From Saturnia japonica (taxonomy: Eukaryota; Arthropoda; Insecta; Lepidoptera; Saturniidae), in assembly GCA_033032175.1 (NCBI GenBank), contig CM065318.1, positions 11,408,001 to 11,472,000 of the forward strand: a stretch of 64,000 nucleotides of DNA, read 5' to 3'. Below are positions 1 through 11,339 of this stretch, in pieces. The translations under genes and the position numbers were made by a program. The notes under the pieces are model-generated. The model ran no database searches. It was not told the DNA's origin and saw only the letters and a program-made list of their open reading frames with translations. The stretch's first letter is position 1. Each line of letters opens with the position of its first letter.

Positions 1-541
1 AAGTTAACTTCATAAAACTGGCTTTATGATGAAGTAACTTTTGTTCGTAAGGATTGATATGCTATGTCTAAAAATAATGCTTAAAAATCACTTTTTAATT
101 TTCAACAAATCTTTGTCACAAAATACCTTAGTGTGGCTTATGTATATGCTATCGCGACTTTTTTTAATATAATACTAAGGACAAATATTTTTGTGCAACA
201 TCGTATTTACTTGTCATTAACGATAACGCCAGCGCACGCGGATAAAGCAGTTCGGGAGGGCCTCGACTTCCGACATACGTAACAAAAATCAATATTTTAA
301 GCTAGATGTGAGTTGTAACCTAATGTTATATAGTCTATACTATTTCTCGTGAGTCTGGCTATCATATAAAGAAATAAATAGGTATTTTATAAACAACATT
401 TATTAAAATATACATAAGGCAATTCTTCAAAAACCTTGTAACGTTAATGAAAGTTGTTCAGTTGCTTATGTACCTACACACCACAATTTACAAATGTAAA
501 GATGTTTAAGAAATTTGATTTCTTTAATTTTTCTTTATCAG

Positions 542-684
542 ATTTGAGGAAACCCAAGATGGCATTTGGATTAGTGCAATTATACGATATATTTAATGAG
601 AAAACAACAACTTTTCTCTCAGATATCGAATATGATGTAACAAAGCGATACCTTAAGTGATGAGAAGAACACCCATCTCAATTC
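542..684 (+). other. probable 5' UTR exon with a 33-codon upstream ORF (left copy)
   Basis: A pyrimidine-rich tract ending in TTTATCAG at 541 is a good splice acceptor just before this stretch. An ATG at 559 opens a 33-codon ORF that stops at 660, 24 bases before the GPCR start codon at 685. The mirror copy at 61966-62108 has the same arrangement. That it is transcribed leader is inferred. Confidence 0.4.
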
Positions 685-966
685 ATGATGTTGGCAGATA
701 ATATCACTCGTCACTACGAAAATGAATCATACGGATCAAATACCTCATATTTATTACTCGATGATCCACGTTTTATATCACTATTAAAAAATAGTGGAAC
801 CAACTATAGCACAAATATCGGTGCTGTTCTGAAAGCGTTAGAAGACTGGAGGAACAAATATAACATTTCTGTCGTCAAAGAATGTGAGCACTCGGAATAT
901 TGCTCCGGGCAGTTTCGAGACTTGATACTTGCTTACAACGGCATTCACGGATACGTCAGCCTATTG

Positions 967-2130
967 GTAAGTTTAAGATTATTATATTTTAAAATGATCA
1001 CGGTTCATAACAAACTGGATTATGTTTTAATTAATACCACGGAGTTCGATTCTAGGATTTTCGGTTTTTTTGGTGATGTTCAAGAATGCATGATAAAAAT
1101 TGTAACTTTGCTAGACAGGTCGTTCTAAAGTTACACTTAAGACTTTGCTTGACTTATTTATTTATATTCCTATGTATGTATATCTAATACTTTTAAGTGA
1201 GTAATACTTGTATAAGTATATAATTATGTAATCGGTTTCTCGGAAACGGCTCCAATGATTTCGATGAAATTTTGTATTTAGATAATGTTTCACGTTTTAA
1301 ATTTATATAGTTATGTGTTTTTCTTTTTTTATGACACTGAGTGTAGATCTTCCAGCCAGATAATAATATTATAAATGAGAAAGTTTATGTGTTTGGATGT
1401 TTGTTACTCAATCGTGCAAAACCGGCTCAACAGATTTGCTTGAAATTTGGCACACAAATAGTTTATAACCTGTATGGACACTTTTTTTTCTCAGTAAATG
1501 TCATTTTTTTGTTTCTTTCTGGACCCCATTCTGAAGTCCACGCAGACGAAGTCGCAGGCAGAAGCTAGTGATTCAATAAATTCGACGACAGTGAAAAGAC
1601 AAGAATAAAAATTCATCTTTGTGTCAAATCTACTATGATATAGACCAACTCAGTATTAATGCAAATTATGTATGCAAAGCTACATATTTATACGTATACG
1701 GTGTATATTTTTATTATCTATTGAAAATGTTGCGATAATAATTTTGACAATAATATTATATCAACGAGATAAGTAAAATATCAAAACAGGGATATCAACG
1801 TAGTTCCAGTAGAATAAGGGTTCACTTATACGAAAATAGACGTACATTGTGCACTTAACGAGAACTCTGAACTAGAATTCTCGTATGTAAGGATTTACGA
1901 GTACGTAGCGAAAGTAATAGAAATTCTTTACGAAGGTTCTTGTGTATTTTCTTCACTGATATTTATATTAATATAATATGATTAGTATAATTATCATTGC
2001 GATCGACAGGGGCTTATAGTGACAGTGTATTATTGTCATTAATCGTATAGATAAGGTGGTTATATTTATTAATTTTATAATCAAAAATGAAACCTAACGT
2101 TGTAACATAAACATAACAATGCAATTTTAG
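967..2130. other. intron-like AT-rich stretch with a dispersed lepidopteran repeat
   Basis: No coding exon seen. Around 1230-1570 lies a dispersed repeat with phrases common in lepidopteran interspersed elements: a run about a cell sensing a sequence like GAAATTTGGCACACA, then CGCAGACGAAGTCGCAGGCAGAAGCTAGT split over 1540-1570. It may be a non-autonomous Helitron or SINE-like element; I cannot assign the class. The mirror copy lies at about 61080-61420. Confidence 0.5.
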
Positions 2131-2410
2131 CAATGATGGCGTAGTGGTAGCGTGTTCCGTACACGTCGATCGACGTGACTTCGAATCACTTCAACGCGCC
2201 TGAGCTTTTGGTAAAGGAAAATATTGTGATGAAACCATAACATGGTGGTAGAGTATTTTCTAGTACCCGCCTGGCTAGCTATCACCCTCAAGTTGAAAAT
2301 CTGTCGCCAAGAACTTATATGTGTGTTTCGGCAGCTGTGCTTGAGACCTAATCCTCTCACTAGGCTTAGCGTGCCATCATCTTGGACTTCATCGTCATTT
2401 AACATCAGTT
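2131..2410 (+). repeat. tRNA-derived SINE (family A), left-arm copy
   Basis: A pol III A-box-like TGGCGTAGTGG is at 2137-2147 and a B-box-like GACTTCGAATC at 2177-2187. A non-tRNA body follows that is shared with copies at 50546-50870 and (minus strand) 60290-60570. It does not fold as a tRNA: no matching acceptor stem is apparent. Confidence 0.75.
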
Positions 2411-3204
2411 GAGACTGCGGCCATAACGCTATAACATATACACAATAAAGAAATAATAATTAGAGATAGTGTTAATAATAATAGTTGAAATTGACGAGTG
2501 GACAGAGTAATTAATATGTTTAAACTATTCTGCGGAGTCAGAGGACTGATATTTCAATATTGTTGTATTGAATAATTAAAATTAATTCAATTATAATTTT
2601 ATTTTAGGTTTGTCTCTTTGGTAGCTTGGCAAATGCGTTTAATGTGGCTGTGTTGACGCGTAGGGATTTGGCGGTAGCACCAATCAACAGACTTCTGAAG
2701 TGGTTAGCAGTAGCAGACGTCTTCGTTATGATCGAATACGTCCCGTTTGCGATCTACAGTTATCTGGTGAGTAATAAAATGATATTGTATTTTTTGCAAA
2801 TAAAGATATCTGATAATCTATAAATATAATATTTAAAAAAATACAAGTAAACGACTTCCATAGGAATAAATTTATACGTCAAAATACAATAGTAAAATAC
2901 AATAATAATAAATAATAATGATACCTTAATATTTTCTATACTAAAACGTTCCCATAAGTGTGCAGGTAATTCCGTTAAAATAATCACAAGAATTGATCGT
3001 ATAGTTTCTGAAAAAATCGCGCACATACAATATATTTAGTAAGATAAGTTAGAACCTTAGAATCGACGGTTAGTAAAGAGGTAAAGTTTGCGTGTTTGAA
3101 TGTGGAAGGTAATCTTCATAACTACTGATCCGATTTTGAAAATTACTTTCTCTAATAAAATACGACTACACTAAAGATGATCTAAATTCCATAGTATTTG
3201 GGAA

Positions 3205-3320
3205 TTTGGGACTTAACCAGTGTGTGTTGCCAGTGATTACTTATGGTGTTGAGACGTGGTCGCTATGGGCCTCATAAAAAAACTCAAGGTTTTTCAAAGG
3301 CCAATGGAGAGGGCTATACT
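3205..3320 (+). mobile_element. RTE-type LINE fragment, upstream part, interrupted
   Basis: A decayed reverse-transcriptase C-terminal segment encodes Asn-Gln-Cys-Val-Leu-Pro-Val-Ile-Thr-Tyr-Gly and then a frame-shifted Lys-Lys-Leu-Lys-Val-Phe-Gln-Arg-Pro-Met-Glu-Arg-Ala. This is the familiar CVLPV..TYG...ER motif of lepidopteran RTE elements. The reading resumes at 4546 after another retroelement, so the two pieces are one element split by an insertion. Confidence 0.7.
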
Positions 3321-4545
3321 TATTACGTAGTATTATATTTTCATAGTGAAAAGAACAAATTTGGAACTTAGGCAATTAAACAACACATTAATTAAAATAT
3401 ATAAATGGTTTGCTTTAAATAATTTACTACTAAATGCAAACAAAACCAAATGTATGAGATTTGCCTTGCCCAATGTTCGGTGTGTTGATAGTGCTATCAA
3501 GATAGAAGGGAATTTAGTAGGCTTTGTTGATGGTACTGTCTTCTTGGTTATTGCGCTTGATTCAAAATTACAGTGGGGTCCGCATATTAAAACTTTTGCG
3601 GGAAGATTAACTTCTGCTGCATTCGCAGTACGCAAAATTCGCCAGTTAACAGATATTGCTACCGCTACATTAGTCTACTTCGTTTACTTTCTTAGCTTAA
3701 TGTCTTACGGTATTTTGCTGTGAGGTTCAGTAGCTGAGGTAGATACCATATTTATATTACACAAGCGGGCAGTTTGATCAATTTACAATATGAGACCCCG
3801 CGAATCACTAAAGAACAAGTTCCAGGAATTTAGTATTTTAACTTTGCCCTCCCATTACATCTTTGATAACTTAATGTATGTTCTTAAAAACTTAAACAAG
3901 CTGGATTTTGTCAAAGATCAGCACAATGTTAATATTAGAAATAGAGATAAATTAGTCATACCGTGTTTTAGACTTAGAAAGACTAATAAAAGTTTTTTAG
4001 GTAATAGTGTTAGGGTCTATACCAAGATCCCGAAGCACATCACTGATTTGCCGGACAACAAGTTTAAGGACTATGTCAAGCGGGCTTTACTGTCAAGAAG
4101 TTGTTTTATGTTGGATCATTGTATGAACGATAGTGATGTCTGGAAGTGACTCCCTCTCTGTGTGTATGATATTATTGCGTTAGGACTTCAATGACACACT
4201 TCTCTTCAATAGATTCACAATTTATTACTCGTAAGCACACAAATCACAATGGTTTTTTTTTAAAGTCGTTGACATTGATGAGCCAAGAATACAGAGTTGC
4301 CAGTTATACATAATAGTTACAAACTAGTGTTGTAGTTAATACTAAACACTGTGCATGCACTAAATTATTATTATTGTACCTGTTATATTAACATTTGTAC
4401 AGTTCACAAAAAAAAGATAAACTCGATCGAGTTTCTTACCGGCTTTCCTCGAAGACTGGGATGTTTTCCGAACCGACAGTAGTGTTTTGACGTTTATAAG
4501 TGCCTAAATTGAATAAAGACTATTTTGATTTCATTTGATTTCTTT
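3321..4545 (+). mobile_element. 5'-truncated jockey/CR1-like LINE nested in the RTE fragment
   Basis: The ORF pieces at 3346-3723 and 3790-4149 are in the same frame and encode the C-terminal part of a non-LTR reverse transcriptase. They show the WFALNNLLLNANKTKCM thumb-region motif and an HI block with a W before it. The pieces are separated by a TGA at 3721 (TGG in the right-arm copy) and a second stop at about 3775 present in both arms. The 3' end is a short ATTTG/ATTTC run near 4520-4545. It is dead and 5' truncated, as most LINE copies are. Confidence 0.75.
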
Positions 4546-4870
4546 GCATGATCGAATCGGAAATGAGGAGATCCGCAGAAGAACCAAAGTCATCGACATA
4601 GCCCTAAAAAATGTTAGACTTAAATGGCAGAGGGCGGAGCACGTAGCTCTTTGAACGAATGGCCGATGGGGCCGTAGAGTTCTTGAATGGCGGCCACGTA
4701 CCGGAAGACGCAGCGTGGGCAAACCCGCCACAAGGTAGACTGACGACCTAGTAAAGGTTGCGAGAAGCGGTTAGATGTGGGCAGCACTGGACCGGTCGTT
4801 GTGTCGATGTTTGGGGGCGGACTATGTTCAGCAGTGGATATGTTTGGGCTGAAATGATGATGTTGATGAT
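4546..4870 (+). mobile_element. RTE-type LINE fragment, 3' end
   Basis: The frame reads Arg-Arg-Arg-Thr-Lys-Val-Ile-Asp-Ile-Ala, then a Trp-Gly-Arg-Arg-Val-Leu-Glu-Trp-Arg-Pro-Arg-Thr-Gly-Arg-Arg block, a Trp-Thr-Asp-Asp-Leu-Val-Lys-Val-Ala block and a Val-Gln-Gln-Trp tail. It ends in a GATGATGTTGATGAT simple repeat, the usual 3' end of lepidopteran RTEs. It continues the element broken at 3320. Frameshifts show it is dead. Confidence 0.8.
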
Positions 4871-6743
4871 ATACATATATACAAATATTTTGAACTTAAT
4901 TTCTAAACACGACTGACCATGTTCACCAGAATTAAAGGAAAAACGCACGATTTCCTTTCAACTTCAAAGATAATATCTGATCAGTCGATATGTGCGGCCT
5001 TCGATGTTATTTTAGTTGATCGAAGCGAATAATAAATTAGTTGACCTTTTTAAAACTAACTATACTGTATATATCTGTACTATACCTTAGAGGCCTTGAA
5101 GCATCTGTGGCTTTTACAGCTTCACCCAACTTGAAGAATTAGTTGATCCCTAACTTATCTAATATATCTCTGTTCACATTTGCATTTACAAATGAAACGA
5201 AAAACATCATTACGGATTTTACGAGATTATCTGTAGTCCCTGGATTTCATTGGATTGCTTTCAAAAAGGTTTTACTAGGAGAATGTAATTATATAAATTT
5301 ATCATATACTAGCTGTGCCTGCGACTTTGTTCACGTAATATATTTCGTGTATGAAAAACAGCCACTAAATAAATACCTCCCCTCACCTCAATCTCACCTT
5401 ACAGTATTTGATCGGTATAAGTTTTAAGCTTTAATACCCAACTAAAATAATTTTAAATGTTAACCGTCCTATAAGAAAAGCTAATTATATCTAATAATTT
5501 TATTTTTATAAACAGTTAATATCCAGTGGAAAGTAATAATTTACTTATAATGTATGTTTATCTTGATATCTTGATAGCGCAAACACCAAACAATAACATC
5601 TATCGGTAGAAAATTTAGATCGAATAGATATTCTTAATTGTTTTAAACTTTTACAAATAACGTTAAAAACAATCTAAAAAACGTTTAAAAATAATAATTA
5701 ATAATATAAGTGCTTACAGAAAATATAGGTACATAAGTGTGACAACAAAAATCAAATCAATTTCATGATAATTTAAACTAAACTGCACAGCGCCATGTAT
5801 GAATACTTCTGAAAAATAAAATAAAAACACGTTTCAATTAATTGTTTTTTTTTTTAATTATGTAAAGATAAAATAATTTGGATTAAGTTGGTATCTTTCA
5901 CTTTTTTCACTAAAAAAGAATACATATACATACACTGAAATAAATTGAATAATAATACTAATATTGTAATTTATATAAAATATTTTTTATATATATTATA
6001 AAATTAATACATACATTCCTTTTTTATATGTACATAACATAAAAGCAATTTATAGTCCATACAAATGTCCATAGGTGTAAAAATGCTTCCATAATGTACC
6101 GTCAGACTATAACCGTATTCATATCAAATTTCATTAAATTTGATACACTAGTTTTTGCGTGATTGGCGTTCAAACATACCGACAGATAGACTGATAAAAA
6201 TTTCAAAAACTATCGAAATGTGTTCTCTCCATGATTCTAACTAAACCCCAACCAACCCTCTCTGTTGAGTTTGGTCAAAACACGGATTTGCAGTGAACTG
6301 TGTTTATTTTTCAAATGAAGCCGCCACGAGAATCGCGAACCGTAGTCTGATTTTTTTACAAAATATTCGAGCCGTGCCGTTTAACAATTTGACACTAGTC
6401 TTATACTAGTTGTAGTAGTACTAGTACACGTAAATAACTATACAAAAACATTAAGATAGGTAATCTTTACCCTAACATCAAAAAACACGTAACTTTAATC
6501 ACTAGGTCATTCTAACCCGTATTATTTTCCTAAGCACATTATTAACAGCACATAGACATGATTTAAAACAAAACAATTTATAAATCATATAACTAGAAAA
6601 TAACAGGTGCGTAAACAAGACGTCGTTTAAAAGATATTGTAAAATAAAATAAAAAAAAATCATGTGTGCAATTCACACGTAGTAGAAGTGAAACCTTCAC
6701 ATGTATTTTTTTTAAATAAGAAAATGATCAAATACACACTCAT
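4871..6743. other. AT-rich non-coding stretch with dispersed repeat debris
   Basis: No credible exon. Around 5310-5440 is a repeat start of the ACTAGCTGTGCCTGCGACTT kind, the other end of the repeat type seen near 1540. Around 6085-6330 is a second dispersed repeat with wording such as TTTTTGCGTGATTGGCGTTC. The rest is low-complexity A/T. Confidence 0.5.
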
Positions 6744-6926
6744 TTAAAGTTTATGAAAATGTACAAACAAGTACTCACAATCATTATTCACAATATCATT
6801 TTCAATTAAGGCATCACCTTGCACATTTGAAATATCCATGGGAATATCATCTGAATAAAGTACAAAAAGTATAATAATACTTACAGGTATACAAAACACC
6901 ACGGTTGTTGTGATGACTTTTCCCAA
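6744..6926 (-). other. possible transposon-derived two-exon ORF (left-arm copy)
   Basis: On the minus strand a short ORF starting Met-Gly-Lys-Val-Ile-Thr-Thr contains an internal GTAAGT-like donor and, about 30 bases on, a TTTATTCAG-type acceptor. A small acidic exon follows (Asp-Asp-Ile-Pro-Met-Asp-Ile), ending at a GTGAGT donor. The mirror copy lies at 55785-55970. It looks like the 5' end of a degenerate gene, perhaps from a DNA transposon; I do not recognise the protein. Confidence 0.25.
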
Positions 6927-7775
6927 CTAATACCTAAACAAAGTGGGATCTTCTGACAAGATTTTCGCTCTCTTGTTAGAACTATCTAGGGAGTTTATTT
7001 AACATCTCAAAATTCGTACTTTTCAATTTCCGTACCTACTTTTGTAGTGTTTGCATTTGCAACTTACATATTATTATTTTAGCGCCCTTTAGGGAGTTTT
7101 TGTGACAAAAATTAAACTTGTACTTTGGTAACATAATTTGCTAAATCCATAATTTCATTTTATTAAAGTTCTCATTTTAGCGCTCTCTATTGTAACTTCT
7201 GTACGAACTGGAAATAGTGTAATTTCTAATTATTGATCATTCAAAATTATTTCCATACTGTTTGTACAGAGGCCGCTAACCGATATATTTTCATTTCTAC
7301 GACTAAAGTAACCTAACACAATATCATTCAGTAACAGAATGTCATAATTGTTTTATAAAAAGTTTTTGTTTCGTGCCTTTTTGGTGAGGTAATAAAATTC
7401 ATTATTGCGTGGCAATAAACTACCTAACTAACTAACTAACTTTGTCTAACTTTTTAAATTTTGGCTAAATTAAATAAATAAATCTCTTGTACCATTTTAC
7501 CATTGCCTAAAACTTCCCCGGGGGTTCCTATCTTATTTTCTCCCACATCAAATGTTATGAATTTATGTGTCTGTCTCTTTTTACTGTCACTTTTTCGTTT
7601 CATCGACTTTCAAACCGCAATGAAGCTAAAGAAATTTTCACTTCAATAATCTACCATGAAACACGAAATACAGGACATTGATTGGTTATACGTAATAAAT
7701 GCAAAAATGACAACTTAGACCCGCAACTTATAAACATTAAATTTCTTGCTGTGAGGCGATATCTACTCATCTGTC
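6927..7775. other. non-coding stretch before the gap
   Basis: No ORF or RNA gene seen. A phrase around 6950-7030 (CTCTTGTTAGAACTATCTAG) recurs in altered form at 43900-43930, so part of this is a dispersed repeat. It ends at the gap. Confidence 0.4.
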
Positions 7776-7875
7776 NNNNNNNNNNNNNNNNNNNNNNNNN
7801 NNNNNNNNNNNNNNNNNNNNNNNNNNNNNNNNNNNNNNNNNNNNNNNNNNNNNNNNNNNNNNNNNNNNNNNNNNN
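7776..7875. other. assembly gap, exactly 100 N
   Basis: A round 100-N run is the usual placeholder for a gap of unknown size. The sequence on its left is inverted-repeat arm; the sequence on its right starts in the middle of an array unit, at the point equivalent to 12312. The number of array units upstream is therefore unknown. Confidence 0.99.
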
Positions 7876-9279
7876 CTCAATATGGATATTAAACGACCTC
7901 GAGGTTTAGTTCTAATTCCCAGATACGATCCGTGCCTAAAGCACACCGCAGAGTTGGGTAAAAATTGCCGCTAGAGAAAATAGGATTTTTAAATAATTTT
8001 TCCTTTTTTACAAAAACTGTTTATGTACTGTTTATGATTTAGACCATAATTGTAAGACTTTTATATACTTATATCATATTTTTAAATAATGCATAGTTAA
8101 GTTAAAAAGGCTTAATATATTCTTGTTCTATAAAAGCTGAAGTTCAATTAGACCCTTTTGCATTAACTTATCACATCTAGAGCTGAAATTTAAATGGATT
8201 GATAGGTCTAGTAATACCTCATCCCACTAATAGACTATATTTTCCCCAGGTGTCCCTCTGCTCGTTTTACAACACCCGAATTTCGTATAGAATCAAGTAT
8301 ATTAAACTCAATTTAAAATGTATTAATTTACTTTGGAATGTACTTTTAAGAGGTCTTACTTAATAAACAAAATACAAGGAGGAGATAAAATAACAAACAA
8401 ACAAGCCATTATGGTGACCACACGCAGGTAAAGCACATAAACAATAGGGATGATTCATGCAATTGCTAATAACGATAAATGTTTATGTACTTTGACTTAG
8501 ACCATAATTATTATAAGACTTTTGATGTATTTATAAAAATATTGCATAGTTAAGTAAAAAAAACATCGTAGTAGATTCTTGTTTTATAAAAACCGAAAAT
8601 TCAATTAGACCCTGTTGCTTCATCTTAACACGTCTAGAGCTGAAACTTGCATGGATTGATAGGTCTAGTGATAGACATTATCATTGCTAAGGAATCGTGA
8701 TAATGACGTCAACAACAGACTACTATCACAAATTTCAAATAACGTTTCATAAATTATAATTATTCTCTAACATATTTTGGGTATACCTACGAATATGCAT
8801 CAATCAAAATGTTATACAAAGAATAGACTACTCAACGTTTTACAAAGAACACGAGACTCTAAATAACAATAATGATCGTGAATTATGCATTGTTACAAAA
8901 AATATAACATTAAACACTTTTTCTTATCTGATCATGGAATTTAAAAAAAGCATTGATATTATTTCCTCGTTATACCCGATAATATTTGGTACATGTGAAA
9001 GCCAGGGTTTGAACTTAAGCTTTGCTCGACGAGACAACCCTCTTCACTGTAAAGAAAAATATCTAGTGGTTGGGTGAAAAAAAAAACAAACATAATAACA
9101 ATGTGCATATCTACGTCCAGTACTTTCTGCATGGTTGGCGTCCAAACTAACAGAGAGACAAAAATTTCAAAAAAGTGTCGAAATGTTTCCTGTTCATCAT
9201 TCTTAATTAAATTTAATAATTTAAATATTTTTGATACTATTAACCAAGCATTAAAAATTATATTTGTGACTTTTTGAGA

Positions 9280-9289
9280 GGGAATCTCT
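9280..9289 (+). promoter_or_regulatory. kappaB-like site, unit 1
   Basis: GGGAATCTCT fits the Rel/NF-kappaB consensus GGGRNYYYYY. It sits in a small palindrome GAGAG-GGAAT-CTCTC, 446 bases before the start codon. The equivalent site is kept in every unit: 13715, 24214, 28662, 33107 and 37413. That any Rel protein uses it is inference. Confidence 0.4.
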
Positions 9290-9671
9290 CATGCGTATCT
9301 ATCAGCAATTTTTTGTAATATACCTATTTACCACTCATATAAGGAATGTTGTTGAAGCGTATGTATCACGAAACTTTTAAATGTTTTTAATAATTTATTT
9401 TTTTACGGAGTTCGACAGCCTCTGAAACTCGCGACTTGTAAATCATATTTAAGTTAAACTATATTTTAATAATTAAATAATTGAAAGTCCGCTTAAATTA
9501 TTATAATATCGGTTAGCCGAAACCACGGAAACAAGTTAGTACTACCTAATAAGATTACAAACCAGAAAAGTAGCACGGTTCGTTGCGTATTTAATTATAT
9601 GATAAATTTATAATTTGATAATAAATATTAAATTGTCACTTTTTTTTAAAGAAAATATGTATGGATTTACC

Positions 9672-9678
9672 TATATAA
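9672..9678 (+). promoter_or_regulatory. TATA box, unit 1 peptide gene
   Basis: TATATAA lies 54 bases upstream of the ATG, implying a start site about 20-25 bases before the coding region and a very short leader. The same element is at the same spacing in units 2 (14107), 3 (24606), 4 (29054) and 6 (37806). Confidence 0.6.
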
Positions 9679-9725
9679 TGAGAAATTTGATGCATTTCTG
9701 TTATAATTGTACGTGATCTGCAAAC

Positions 9726-10371
9726 ATGAACTTTGTAAGTAGAAATATTATTTTGTATTAAAAATTTTATTTAGTGAAACAATTTATTAAGTTGAATATA
9801 TACTAAATAATTGAGAAAGAAATTTACATGTAAAGTTGATATTTTCATCATAATTTTATAAATATAGGAAGTAAAGACAAAGTTGTTCTTCGTGGGTTAA
9901 GTAAATATATACCAATATATTTTTTTTTTTCAAAAAAAAATACTTTTCATATTTGTAACATAATCTCGGTCTTAATGTCGTATTTAACTGATAACATAAT
10001 TTTAATCACAAGTTATGTTTTTTTTCCAATAAGATATATTATTAGGAACTAGATTACAATACCCGGAGGAATTTTTTTTTCTATCGTCCTGATTATATTG
10101 GAAATGAAAAGTATATTTAAGGAAATATACCAATTAATCAACAATATACCTATTAAACAATTCATTTTTATAATTATCTGGTCTTTTTACGTCAAGATAC
10201 CTACAATAACAACTAAACTTTTATTATTTCCAATTTCAGGTAAAGTACGCAATGATGACTGTGTGGGCCCTGCTGGCCTTTGCTTCAGCAACGGCCACCG
10301 CTAACGCAGAACCAGAAGCGCTAAATAATCAAAATTCTGAGCCTGGGGGAGTAGCGGGAATTTGGGTTTAA
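9726..10371 (+). CDS. small secreted peptide gene, copy 1 (intact, GIWV form)
   Basis: Exon 1 coding is 9726-9734 (Met-Asn-Phe) followed by GTAAGT. The intron runs 9735-10239 and ends in CAATTTCAG. Exon 2 is 10240-10371 (43 codons plus TAA). The 46-residue product has a basic start (Lys5), a hydrophobic core, MMTVWALLAFASATATANA, ending in an Ala-x-Ala cleavage context, and a predicted mature peptide of 20 residues beginning Glu-Pro-Glu and ending Gly-Gly-Val-Ala-Gly-Ile-Trp-Val. The mature part is acidic, has no cysteine, no dibasic site and no C-terminal amidation glycine. Poly(A) signals AATAAA are at 10527 and 10537. I do not recognise the family. A short immune effector, gland peptide or another secreted factor are all possible. 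The splice sites, the TATA box and the intact reading frame across copies make a real gene likely. Confidence 0.8.
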
Positions 10372-11130
10372 GCTATAAGCAACAGGACCGTTCTTTAAAA
10401 CATTTAATACAAATTTACGTTGAATTATAAACAATTATTCTCAAAAAAAAAAAGATAAATTTTGGTAACATTCATGTAGAATTGTATATTGAATTTATTT
10501 TAATTTCAACTGGTTGTTTTATTAAAAATAAAATGTAATAAAAAAATTTGTAGCTAATATACAACATTGCCAACACTATAATTATTACTTTCATTTACCT
10601 GTTTAGTACTGTGTGAAATAAAATTAATTGTTTAGCCTCATATTAATTGCAAATCCTTACAATAACTATTAAACACTTATTATATTAGGATTTGCAAAAG
10701 TATTATTGATAATTATTTTAGCCTATTATTAATTATGGAATGATTTATACTTCCCATGTAATAATAATATTGTATTGTAATTTTTTTAACATTTAAAAAA
10801 CTATTATTGACAATTCTTATAGCCTATCAATTGTCAAATGACATAAGCTTCCCGTGTACGAAATGTTATGAGAATCGGCCAAGCCGCTTTTGAGTTGAAT
10901 CCGCTCATATCTTCATATGGTATGTCTATCAGGAAATTTGTACAAACCCATTACTTGTACAGACAGAACTATAGATTTTTTAATATACATAAACAAGAAA
11001 AGAATTTTTTAATGCATAAATTTGGAATTTTTTTGTGGAACAACTTTACCTGCATAGCCGTACTACTACCCTAATATTTCTTCTACTAATTCTATCTCTG
11101 ATATTTTAATTCAAACAAACATTCTCGATT
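10372..11130 (+). other. 3' flank of copy 1
   Basis: AT-rich, with AATAAA at 10527-10532 and 10537-10542. Around 10820-10960 is dispersed-repeat wording (GAGAATCGGCCAAGCCGCTT) of the kind found next to many lepidopteran transposons. An open frame across it is not credible as a gene; unit 1 itself breaks it with one extra C near 11070. Confidence 0.6.
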
Positions 11131-11338
11131 ATTTTTTTTTGCAAATTTTTGTTATTGGGTTTTCCTTCGAAATTATCAGTAGCAGCTCGGAGTTTGGTTT
11201 CGTACCCGATTAATGGTAATAGGCTCGCTCCCTATTACATGGGACCTAAAAATATACTCGGCGAAATGTGGGTGTACAGTAGTACACCTCTGCCTAACCC
11301 TTCGGGTAATACAGGCGTGATGGTATGTTATTCTTGAT
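11131..11338 (+). repeat. headless SINE insert in unit 1 (family B)
   Basis: The block with TACCCGATTAATGG and TGCCTAACCCTTCGGG matches the body of the full SINEs at 45410-45660 and 51838-52092, but lacks the tRNA-like head. GATT flanks it on both sides (11127-11130 and 11336-11339). At the decayed array edge the same place (40134-40137) has one GATT and no insert. Equivalent inserts are in units 2-5. Confidence 0.7.
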
Positions 11339-11339
11339 T

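Larger units (their letters stand above)
685..2766 (+). pseudogene. partial GPCR copy: exons 1 and 2 only
   Basis: Exon 1 is 685-966 (282 bases, starting Met-Met-Leu-Ala-Asp and ending at a GTAAGT donor). Exon 2 is 2608-2766 (159 bases, between a TTTTAG acceptor and a GTGAGT donor). Both are open, in phase 0, and nearly identical to the exons on the minus strand at 61684-61965 and 59927-60085. They encode the glycosylated N-terminus, TM1 and TM2 of a myosuppressin-receptor-like GPCR. No exons 3-6 follow, because the arm ends at the assembly gap. As assembled this cannot make a receptor. It is either a truncated duplicate or the other allele of the gene at 41882-61965. Confidence 0.85.
1..7775. 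repeat. left arm of a large inverted repeat
   Basis: This stretch is the reverse complement of 54942-62649, with scattered substitutions and small indels. The match begins at the first base of the window, pairing with about 62649, and runs to the last base before the N gap, pairing with about 54942. It carries the same GPCR exons 1-2, the same SINE and the same nested LINE fragments in mirror order, so those insertions predate the copying. The match may continue left of the window. It could be a true inverted duplication or an alternative-haplotype contig placed beside the array by the scaffolder; the abrupt end at the gap favours the second reading. Confidence 0.93.

Noticed and set aside
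2131..2200. Possible tRNA gene (also at 45410-45480 and 50546-50620)
   Set aside because: A and B boxes are present but no acceptor stem pairs, and a long shared non-tRNA body follows; these are SINE heads.
685..2766. Second functional GPCR gene in the left arm
   Set aside because: Only exons 1 and 2 exist before the gap; more likely the other allele or a truncated duplicate.
10098..10304. 68-codon frame crossing the intron into exon 2 of the peptide gene
   Set aside because: It reads exon 2 out of frame, is lost in unit 2 by a small deletion, and ignores strong splice sites; the spliced Met-Asn-Phe product explains the region better.
9726..10371. Assignment of the peptide to a known antimicrobial family such as cecropins, moricins or bomanins
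   Set aside because: Apart from the Met-Asn-Phe start and the general small secreted layout, no family motif is seen: no Cys pair, no amphipathic basic helix, no amidation site.
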